From: Tubulanus polymorphus
Taxonomy: Eukaryota; Nemertea; Palaeonemertea; Tubulaniformes; Tubulanidae
Direction of reading: 5' to 3'
Assembly: GCF_964204645.1 (NCBI RefSeq)
Contig: NC_134034.1
Span: 6,135,414-6,199,413 of the forward strand
Length of the DNA stretch: 64,000 bases
Shown: piece after piece, positions 9,412 to 21,400 of the stretch
Numbering within the stretch: the first letter of the stretch is position 1
Layout of the letters: every line of letters begins with the position of its first letter
Notes under the pieces: generated by a model
The model's database searches: none
What the model was told of the DNA's origin: nothing
The model's input: only the letters and a program-made list of their open reading frames with translations
Made by a program: the position numbers and the translations under genes

Positions 9412-12400
9412 GTAAACATTATTGAGATGTAATTTCTTAGGACAGTTAATTATTATATTATTATGTTATTATAAAAATCTATAACTACTGAAGTATTTCA
9501 CCTTGGATCATAGAATGTTATGCAGACGTAGAGTAGGGCTGGCAAATTTTATTGAACATGAAATTAGGTCACTGAAAATTTTTACTGTGGCCACCAGGGG
9601 ACTTGATTGAAAAACAACGTTGGAGCGATAGAGCTTTCATTTCTCGAGAAATAATTTTCAAACTTGGTATACAGGTAAGAAATGGTGCGAGGTATGTTCG
9701 TAATTAAATTCAGGTTGCACTAGTTTAAATTGTGGCCATTTGGGGGCTGCATTGGAAAACGAAGTTAGCGCGATGGATCCTTCATTTCTCAAGCTATTTT
9801 TTTGCCCCCGGCTCAACTTAAGTTGAAAGGGCGCATATAGATTTACCCCTGTCTGAATAAGCTGCCACCGTTGCCTCCGCCGCAAGTGACATTAACAGCC
9901 TAGAGGCCGCAATTGCTGGCCGATTGTTTTCAAACTTGGTTCACAAGTATGATATCACTTGGGCCAGAACCCTATTTAAAATTGGGTTGATTCGATTCAG
10001 ATTATGGCCACCAGGGGGCCGACATGAAAAACGAGGTTAACAGCCTAGACGTTAACGTGGCGGTGAATTTCAGGCCGAGGGCATTCGAGGCTCTGCCTTA
10101 TTCTAGTTTTCAAACATGGTACACAGGTTGGAAATGGTCCAAGGAACATGCCTTTTAAATTCAGCTTGCTGTAGTATAAATTGTGGCCACCAGGGGGCGC
10201 ATTGGAAAACAATGGGTAAATATCTTAAACTTGGTACACATGTTTGACATAGTATGAGGTTCATTCCTATAAACCAAATAACATATTTAGCTACAATACC
10301 CGTGTTTTCAATTGGTATAGACAGCGTTACCCGATTGTAAGTTGAGGAATTGGTCTAGTATAGACAGAGCTTATAAGTTGGGGCATCAGAGGTGTACCAA
10401 CTCATCTAGTTGTTACTCGGTTGATAAGATATTGCCGAAGTAAAAAAATTGATATTCTATAGTAGTGCTGACCTGTCCAGAAATAAAAACAAATTAGTCA
10501 ATACTTTACAGGCCTACTCTAATTAACTGTTTATTTCCATATATACGTAGATAATCGCAACATTTATTTCGTCATTATTGCCAGAGAGTGTAGTATTTTC
10601 TTAGTGTATGCGTCAGCCGATTAATAGAATGTTAGCAAATTGGTGATTTGGATTCAGCAAGTACACATGCATGATGTATCAATTCAACATCAGTTAACTG
10701 CTGGTTGAATTCTTAATGAAGCTTGATGAATCTCAAGTGTGAGGATTGGGGCAGGAGAGATGTCCACCCCTTCAGAAAGTAGAGAATTTCGGCCTTTGTA
10801 TATGGCCGCCAAGGCATCCATCTTGAATTTCTTTTCAGCACAATACTGCCTACAATTCTTGATAGGTTTCGATGAATTTTTGCCAGGGCAGCCATCTTGA
10901 ATTTCTTATTCATGCAATATAGCCTATAGTTTTACATAGATTTTCAAGAAATCTGGTGGATTGGTTTGAAACCGCTTACCCCTGGGAGACATAGTTGCTT
11001 TGCCACATTCTTGGTTGAGAGCAACTTTCAGATTCAGATCGATAAACATCCCATTTAGCATCACAATGTTTGGAGGATTGTTACTCTTAGGCAGGCTGCA
11101 TGTATAAAAGTTAAGAAAGTCGCACTTCTTACATTTTCGCTATTTTTTTGTCCAAATTTGTGTGGATGGACTCAGCTATGCAGACTGCAATGATTTTGGC
11201 AGTATTCACGAGAAATAATTCTTTTTGATATGTGTCTGTATGTATGGAGATCTTTGTATTCCCATGCCAAGTTGGTAGTGGAGGCTCTATTTATACTGGA
11301 TATTCAGAATTCTTAATGACTGATTGCAGGTTGTGATGTTTATCCGTGCTTCTCGTGAAAATCATTCGGGAGAACTAGAGCTTATAGTACGTCCCAATGG
11401 TGGGTATTTTTCTATTTTCTCTTTGGTTGCTTTTGCGGATGGTTAGGATTATAACTGAAAATCTTTCCTAAATGATACAGGGTTTTTCCCACTTGTAGTG
11501 TAATTTTTCTGCAGAAGTAATTTAGAACTGTTATTAGATTGTTCTGTATGTTACAAATTCCTAATATGCATTGCAATGTTGGTCTTGGTTTTGAAAGTCA
11601 GTAGAGTATGAAATCATTACAGAAGTAAAATACCTAAACATACTGCCACATGATAAGAAAAACTGAAAAATACAGATTGGCTGATAAAATTGGCAAATTG
11701 GGCAAAGCTACTAGATGCACACTTTATGAAGAAACAGTTAAAATACCTAGCATGATCAATTTGTCAGATCCGCCATACACTAACAACTAATTTATTCATA
11801 TTAATAATACATATAGATTAGTATTGCTGCAAGAAGATTCATTTCTTTCACTATCTGAATCAGAATTGAGCCCACTGAGCTCCCATAATAAGATTGTAAG
11901 AAATTTAGCTTTAGGTTTTTTTTAAGCTTGGGCCAACCATTTCTTTTTTGGTCTTTACACACCCATGTGCTAATATAATTTCAATGTTCACATGGTTTAA
12001 ATTGTGTCTTAATTTTAAAATTTCATTGTACATGTATTTGCAGTGTACTATGGTGAAGACCCAAGTGAGGAGCCTGATTTTCAGTACATACCAGATACTC
12101 ATCATATATCCAGTACTGTACCACAGGGTGATATGTTATCTGGGTCACTAATGCTCTTACAGGAGGCTTTAGAGAATGGTGCAGCCTTAGGCCAGTTTGA
12201 TGTAAGTTCTCCCTGAATCAAAATCATTCATTTGGCCTCTGTTCCTGCAGTTGTGTGTATGCTTTGACAACCAATAATTGGGACATAAGCGTTTGATACC
12301 ATAAGCTTGGTCTGCAGCTCACACAGCTGATTGATAAACACTTTGACAGTGGCAGCTTTGGTACTACAATGCCCATGTGAGCTGTCAGTTCCGGTTTATA

Positions 12401-15400
12401 CAATGAATATTGGAATTATAAATCGCTTTTACAATATATTATGCTAAAAGTATAGTGCTGTGTTGGTCAATAGATAACATCACTGAGTTGTTTCCCCATT
12501 GGGAGTACTCTCCAGCTCTACAGTTAACCATTGTGATAATCATTGTCCATCAAGTTAATTTTCGAGCTACGTAGTCAAGACCGTACATCAATAACCCTGC
12601 AATTCTTTGGAAAATTCTATAAAATATTTCATATTTTCAGCAACTGTACAGGAAAAAACCTGATTTTACAATGCAAGATGCAAGACTTCCAGAAAATATT
12701 CCAAAAAATCGTTATAGAGATATCTCGCCATGTAAGTATCTACATTCAGAATGAGTACATACATGCTGAAAATCTTAACCATGTGTGAACTCAAATGCAC
12801 ACTAAATGGAATAGTGTGAGTGTAATTGAAGCTAATGGCATGCTCTCTGATTATGGCAAGTTTCAAGGTCATTTATTTCTGTTCACCTGGGGGAGTTGAA
12901 TAGCAGAATAACATGGTATTTTCTGTATATTGGTTGCTATGCATATTTTGTTAACACGATGAATTGCAAAATACTAGTTCATGATTGTACATGATTGTTG
13001 TGGTGAGGTTATTACTGTATTTGTTCACCAGGGTGTGTTGAATTGTTAAAAGGATTAAGTGTGTCAATGTATATAGTAAGTTAGCGCTTACTGAATGGTG
13101 AAGCAAGAGATCTTTATTGCAAATGAACTCAAACGATGCAGATTTAGGGTCCAAGTTCTGGGGAAAAAGCTAGAATTTGTTGATATCCTGTATCCACGCC
13201 TGCAATTTCAAGGGGATTTGTCAGTGGGATGAGTATGATGTCCAGCTCTACCGATGGTCATCATCCAATACAACAACCATGTTCTTGTTAGCAGAATTAT
13301 ACTGATGGAAAATTTAAGACAGATACTGCCTGTGGTTACGACCCACTTAACTAGTTAGAAGGCAAGCTTATTGGAAACTGCCAGTTAGATGGTTCGATTG
13401 AATATCATTCTGACTCCTGTTTTAGCTGAATTGTTTTCCTTTTTACCATGTAGATTTTGTATATATCCCGGGAGACAAATGTGACATTTACCACGGTCTT
13501 ATATCTTCCAACTGTTCTCTTTTTAGATGACCAAACTCGGGTGCAATTAAAGTCTGCTAGTTCTGGTGATTATATTAATGCTAACTATGTAAATGTATGT
13601 ATAACAAGAATTGATAATCATGATTTGACCACTGGTTAATACCTAAGCACTGAATTTGATAGTTCCTCATATTTTACAGATGGAGATTCCAAAATCGGCA
13701 ATTGTAAATAGATATATAGCTGCCCAGGGGCCACTTCCAAACACCACTGCTGATTTCTGGCAGGTATGTCATCAACCAGATTTTGTGAAATTTGTGCTCT
13801 GCTTTTTGCCCACTTGTGACTTTGGTCCCAGCAGGCTATTGCGTTCACTTTTCATCCGTTCATAGACGGAATCCAGTTATTTTGGGAAGTTTTGAAGATG
13901 CTTCAATGCATTGTCTTGATATTTGGTTTATGCTTGTATCTACTGCAAACACATCTTCAGCCCAAAAACTGGTTGGTCAGATTCAAGATGGCCGACTAAC
14001 AGCTATTTTTATCTCGCGCGAGATGTTGTAAAATGGATCTAAAAATCTAATTTTTGCTTCCGAATGAGGTTGTAACTTTAACACGAAGTCATGCAATCCA
14101 CCATATTTATGTGCAAAATGTAGCTTGATCATGTGGCTAAAATCTGTTGGAAGTGGAATTTTGAATGTTGTGTTCATTTTAAGAGAAATCGACAAATTTG
14201 TGGCGATTTTAAAAAAAATTTCAAGGAGCATTTTGTTTCATAAAGCGTCTGGAAGGCCGTTGTACATCAATAAATTGATGTAAAGTAAATGCTCCCTGCA
14301 GTTAGCTGATCTCCCGCAGCCAAACAATGTAAGGGAATATTCAATTATACGACACAGACAAACCGGTCTTTTAATCTGCTGGAATATTCATGTGCCATTT
14401 TGTAGGATTTACTTTCTCATTTCAAAGTCATTTGACAGTTTTATTATATGTTTATTTTAAATGATTGTCGTCATATTCCCACAACTATCTTATTATGCAA
14501 AAATTGGTGATTCAATTGATACGCTACATCGTCGACGCGCTCACAATCGAATCAGCACGACCCGGCGCCGCGCTGATCGACATTACTAGATCGCTGCATA
14601 GAACTATAAGCGAAATGGAAGGCCAACTCTGTGACGTCACTATACATTTGCCTTTGCTATCTTCGAAATTGATAAGCGCCCTACTGGTGGCGATAAACAA
14701 TAGATTCTTGGAAATATTTTCGATTATATTAATCACTGCGAGCATTGGACATTACCGTTTTTCAAGATTTAGTATCAAAACTTTAACAAATCAATGAAAA
14801 ATGCTTAATTAAGAATAGAGACGGTAACCAGTCTACGACATCTATTGTATATCGCCACTGGTGAGGGCGCTGAACAAAACACAAGATTACTAGCAGTGCC
14901 TAGCGGATTTTTGAGAAGTCGGACTTCCCGTTTGCTTATAGTTATATGATCACTGTTAGATTTTCTTTAGGTTTAGCGTTTATCTTACGAAGTAAGCAAT
15001 TATTTATAACGTAGAGTACTGATGATACTCATTAGCCCCACAATTTATTCCACATCACATTGGTCCCACATCTCATTAGTCCAACATCTCAATGGTCCCA
15101 CATTTTTTCATTCAACTAACTGCGCCAGAGATATAAAGATCCGTGGATCTCTGGTTGTTCGTCAAAATATGCGCTTTTTTGAAGTTTTGGAGGAAAATTT
15201 TAGATGCTTTTATCAATGATCTTGATTTTTCACGTATGTTTGCTGTCTGGGTCGAAATGATTAAGTCTTTACTGTGTGTGCCCTTCTACAAGGAAAGATA
15301 AACACATGCTGGTAAAAATTGGTGACGTCTCGTTAAAATGTTACTCCTATACGGATAAAGATTACTGTTTTGAAACATTTGGTTACTGTTCTTTAAAAAT

Positions 15401-18400
15401 AGTGCGAAAAGAATTTTCCCGATAATGGTTATGTCACCTGGTTATACAAAGGTTATCAAAGCATAACATCATAAGCGAAGCTTCGAGGCCCATGGGCCTC
15501 ATGTTTAAGAATCATGATCAAGCTATCCATAACAGATCCGAAATTTTTTTTTTTAAAAGGGTAAGTGACACTTTTTAAAAGATTTTCTACTTTTTACACT
15601 AAACAATAGATAATGGTATACATTAAGGCTAGGTGATTTCATAATTGGAAAAATCTTTTCAATCTAGTCAGAATTGATGATTTAGATGTTCGCGCACCTG
15701 TCCAGTGTACATACAGTGTTTTAATACATTGCTTCTGCTGAACACGTGGAACTGTGTCTATTAATATAACTACGTCACTGAAGTGACAGCTCGGAAATGA
15801 TGTCTATAGCAATGAATAGGAAATAAGCTACAAGAGCAATTTGACTTAATTTTATACCTATTTGGCATTCGAATTCAGATGAAATGCCTCTTGATTTTGA
15901 AAGTCTACATATCAAAAGTTTCTGTAGAGTTTTGAAGTGTTAGTTTTCAAACTACTTAGTCTTAAATGACTATGAAAAATATGAATTTATTTATTCTTTA
16001 GTGAGATCGAACTCTGTTAGTGCTTATAAGACACTGTATAGTATGCTTGTGGTGCTGAACTATAGGTGAACTATGGAACAGCAGTAACAGTGCTGAGAGC
16101 TAAGCATAGTGTACTTTAATAGCTTCATAGCAGCGGATTAAAATCTGCATCTTCAATTTGATCGATTTAGTCTATTCAAATTACTCATTGATTCTTTGAA
16201 ATAGGTTTATGCAATAGACAATAGATCCTTCTACCTCCCTGGCCAGTTTCAAAGTTGTAAAACAATCTGACATTGAGATATAACAGAAGGTACACGCAGT
16301 TCCTTAAAGTTCAACGCATTACTATAAATGCTATTTCTCAGCTGTCCCTTTAATGACATTGCAGCGCGCACCTGCTGATTTAGCCGACGCTGAACAGTAA
16401 GTGATGTAAACAACAAAATGAGGTCAAAAATCATGTTACAAAATCACAAATTGTGCGTAAACTGAACATTTTTGAATGGATGAGTGTATAGATCAATAGA
16501 ATACATCATATTTTGAAATAAAAAGAGTGTCAGTTACCCTTTATCACCCTCAACCTGGCAGTTTTGAGAGTGAAGTGATAACTAATTTTATTGCAGCTAA
16601 TAAAAATGACCTGGCCGCTTATGAGAAACAAGGAATCATTTCATTTTAGCCTTAGGACCGTTTATGTTTTTAAAGTACTTCAGTTTTACTGTGTGCCCCG
16701 TCTATTTTTCCACAACTAATATTAAGGTAGATCAATCCCTGCAGTAAAGCCATCACTTCACAAGGTGACATTAGCTTAGCTTAAAAGAGTTCTGTACATT
16801 TTCTCTATCAACTGACACTCAAGCAATGTGTAGCATTGCTCAATTTATTCCTGCATTCTGAGATTTGGGTCTCTGAGAAACTGTTGATATTATTAGGGTT
16901 TTCTGTTATTTCACAGAAAACCCTATTGATATCCGCGTGATTATTATTATTATTATTTTCTTCCTCACTATTTTTACCAAAAGAACATAGGCTTTGTTAC
17001 CTTACCGCTGTTTCATATACAATCCATATAATATCGTTCAGCTCACTGAGATCTACAAATAGCCCGCGTGTTTTTAAACGAATCATCGTTACAAAAGCGC
17101 TGTCGGGCCGTAAACATCGAAAATTTAGCCCCATTCAATGGGGCGACATGTTTTTCGAGTCGTCATCCCGAAATCAACCCGCAGGCCGACTGTCACTTCG
17201 ATTATCAATTCAAGTATAAATGAACTAATTTATTGCCGCAGACTTCACATTCAGTCGCGGTCTTCAAACAGTGATTTTAACAATAGCCCATTTTCCTCAT
17301 CAAATCATATTACCGATACACTGGAAATTTACTTCTTAAGATTTTAAAAGCACTGTCGAGCCGTTGACATCGACAAATCGACGTGTGTTACTACATCGTC
17401 GTTCCGGGGATCAGCTGCGAATTTCTCCTCATCATGAGAATCAAATCCAGGAAGAAAGACACTCTTAATATTTGGATGGATATATGAAAGCTGTGGGTAC
17501 TGGAGTGTGTAATGGGTAGTGTAGTGTGATCTGTGTGCATTTGTGGCCAGCACACAGATCACATTGTTCAAATTGGGGTTTGGTCCAGGACTCGCGAGAT
17601 TTTCAACAACACGGAAGTAACGTGTAATAAATGATGACTTGAATTGCATGACTACCTACCACCCCTCATTATTGTTGGAAAACTAAACGTTCGGCACTGA
17701 CTAAAAATTAGTAATAACATTTTAGAAATGGCCAAAATTTTAACTTAGGTTCTATCTCATTTTTATTTTACAATTGCGATTGGTATAATTTTTTTTTAAA
17801 CGGCCGTTAAGGCTTCATGTTTCGTCTGCAATTCACTGCAAATAGTTACGCAACTACGCACATTTCAGTGTTTTTGGCAGCTGTACACTCAATCGGCACT
17901 GTTCGTGACTAGCTTCACTGCGGAATTATCATTAAATAACATCGCAATATCACATCATCAACTTATATTGTGCCTTAAAACCCTAACAGCCGAAATAATT
18001 GAAATGCACACACGATTTCTATCATTGAAAATTGAGAGAGTGGCCATGTTTGTGTTTGCTGCTTCGCGTAAATCCCGCGCGGTGGCGCATCCGCGCGGAG
18101 TGGGGCCGATACGTCGAGTACAAATTAATTTATAACTACCAGTGATTTGGCTGCGGGCGTCAAGCAGTTAGTTTAGCAATACCTATTTTCCTTTACCAAA
18201 TTAACCGTGTATTTACTAAGATAAATCATAAGTGTACCGGGGAGTCGTAGGCCTAAACTGAACATGCCGAAGAGATATAGCGGAGAAAAGCTGTTATGTC
18301 GACGAGGTATCAAAATAAAAAAATATATTACTTTATTCGGCCGCGGGCTTCAACCTCTATATCATTACCATCAATACTCTATATTTCCTACAGTACATAC

Positions 18401-21400
18401 CGATCATTGTCAAATCCACAAGGTATTTACTAAATACAAGTATATTACACACTCCTATCCGTATGCTGGACTCACACTTGACATTCGGAGTAAGCGTTCG
18501 CTGTGTCGCTTGAAGTGTTTATCGAGTTTTACGCGACCTTAAGGCTTTAGTATGGTGGCTGATAAGATAAAAAACACGAATATGCAAATGAGGGTGACAT
18601 TACGACAAAACTAAAATAACGCCAGAAAACAATGATTTTGATTTTGTCGCCCACGACAATTCATTATTTTGGTTTTGTCACACGCGACAATTCAAATTTT
18701 GGTTTTATCGCCCGCGACAATTCATTATTTTGGGTTTAACGCTTGCAACAATTCATTAGTTTGGTTTTGTCGCCCGCGACAATTCAATATTTTGGTTTTG
18801 TCGCCCGCGAAAAATTCAATATTTTGGTTTTATCGCCACGACAATTCATTACTTCGGTTTTATCGCCAGCGACAATTCATTATTTTGGTTTTGTCGCCCG
18901 CGACAATCCTTCTTTTTAGTTTTGTCGCCCGCAACAATTCATTTTTTTGGTTTTATATTTTGTTTTTGTCGCCCGGGACAATTTTTTTTTTGCGTTCACT
19001 TTTCGTCCGTCCGTCCATAGACGGAATCCAGTTATTTCCGGAAGTTTTGAAGACGCTTCAAGGTAATGTCTTGATATTTGGTTTATACATGTATCTACCC
19101 TAGACACATCGTCAGCCCAAAAACTGGCCCTGTCAGATTCAAGATGGTCGACTGGCAGCCATTGTTGTTTGCCAAAATCAGCACTTTTTAAACATTTTCG
19201 AAGTTTTCGTGGGAAATTTTGAAGACGCTCTGATCAATTACCTTGATCTTTCGTTTATATTTGAATCTACCAAAGGCCCATCAGCATAAGAAAATTGGGT
19301 CGATCTGACTCAAGATGGCCGTCCTATGACCTTTTTAGTGCCCAAAAATGTCAATTTTGGCCAAAATTCTAGGTCCTGTAGCTTCCTACTGGTTTGCCAT
19401 TTCTCATTGCAATTGCTGATGGGTATTCTTTAGAGAGGGATGTTTTATACCTGGGACAGGTATTTTGATCAGCCAATTATGATGCAATTGGCGGCCATCT
19501 TGGTGTCATCAGTACTCATTCGTAGGTGGGAAAAAGTTTTTCCACATTAAATTGATACCTAAGCATATTGTGTTACTATATTCAATTGGAAAGTTGTAGC
19601 CCATAACGTGTTCTATGATTTTGGTGAGTTTCAAGGTCATTGGTTTTTGTATGTGGCCATCAGGGGGCGTTGAATAATACAATAACTTAGTATCGCTATA
19701 TTATATTTGTACCAAGGCATATTTTGTTACCATGATCAATTGCAAAGTTGTAGTTCATGACATCGTCTATGATTGTGGTGAGTTTTTAAGGACATTAGTT
19801 ATTCCATATAGTCACCAGGGGGCGTTGAATAGTAGAAAAGCTTAGTTTTTCTTTATTAGATTGGTACCTAGGCATAGTTTGTTACCATGATCCATTGCAA
19901 AGTTGTAGTTCATGACATCGTCTATGATTGTGGTGAGTTTTTAAGGACATTAGTTATTCCATATAGTCACCAGGGGGCACTGAATAGTAGAATGGCTTAG
20001 TATTTCCTTATTAGATTGGTACCTAGGCATATTTTGTTACTACGATCAATTGCAAAGTTGTATTTCATGACATGTACTACGATTGTGGTGAGTTTTAAGG
20101 TCATTGGGTTTTGCATATGGTCACCAGGGGGCGTTGAATAGTAGAATAACTTAGTATTTCCATATTAAATTGGTAACGAGGTATATTTTCACAATCAATT
20201 ACAAAATCATAGCTGCTCACATGTTCTATGATTGTGGTGGGTTTCAAGGTCATTGGTTTTTGTATATGGTCACTAGAGGGCGTTATGTATTGAAATTGTT
20301 AGATTGTTGAGCATTTGAAACCACTTCCCAAGTGAGCATGGTGTCCCTGGACCCCTAGTTTGTTTTGTCGTCCGTGACAATTCATTATTTTGGTTTTATC
20401 GCCGGTGACAATTCAATATTTTGGTTTTAACGCCCGCGACAATTCATTATTGTGGTTTTATCGCCCGCGACAATTCATTATTTTGGTTTTATCGCCCGCG
20501 ACAATTCAATATTTTTGTTTTGTCGCCCGTGACAATTCAATATTTTGGTTTTGTCACCCGCAACAATTCATAATTTTGGTTTTGTCACCCGTGGTTTTGT
20601 CGGAACATTAAGTTTTTTGGTCGAACAGTGTGTTAAGGTCGTTTTGGAAATTTACTCGGTCTGGTATATTTTGGATTACTGTGTATGTCATTTGTCAGGA
20701 CATTAAACAGAAGACGACTTAGGATACTACCTTGCGTGACTCCACTAGTTAAACCGTCTCATTCCAAGATGAGGCGTTCCGTTGATTTCGGTTACAAGTT
20801 TCCGTTCAGAGATAACTGCTGAGCCATTTGGGCGACCTATCATTGATACTGTTTCCTAATAGCCTGTTTAGTAATGGCTGATGTTGAGCCTTATCAAATG
20901 CTTTGTTGAAATCCACCGTTGAACAGGATTCTAAGAATGTGCAGAAAACCCGTTATCGCTGCTTTGCAGCTATATTTGTATATTTTTAATGCTTTATCTG
21001 ACAAAAATCCTTGAATTATAGGTTCAGTTATTGGTTACAATGATCATTTATCATAATAAATATGATATAAGTATATTTTGATTTAGTAAATTAGTGGACA
21101 ATTACACTGTAGAAGGGAGATTTTGATTGTGTAGTTTGTGCTATTTTTAGATGGTATGGGAACAACAATCACGTTTAGTCGTTATGCTAACGACGAAGGT
21201 TGAACGAGGTCGAGTGAAATGTCATCAGTACTGGCCAGATTTATACGAAACTGCCGATTTTGGCACATTACAACTTACCTGCCTCAAAGAACAAGTATCG
21301 TCATCATTTGCATTTAGAGAATTTACGCTCATCAGTATGGAGGTGAGTGGAACTGCGTATATATGCCTCAACTCAAAAACAATATTTGTAGTTGGTAGAT

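Larger units (their letters stand above)
13764..21150. other. 7.4-kb intron between exons f and g
   Basis: Nearly all the repeat structure of the gene sits here: a truncated 155-bp-family copy, a hairpin at 16895, the first 614-bp repeat copy, two minisatellite arrays and the complete 155-bp-family element. The stretch 14280-14900 is richer in GC and CpG than its surroundings but matches nothing recognised. 15250-16890 shows nothing recognisable. Confidence 0.6.

Noticed and set aside
18669-19103. 144-codon open frame and its smaller relative at 20390-20611
   Set aside because: They are translations of the 31-bp minisatellite (a unit not divisible by three that stays open by chance), with no protein features.
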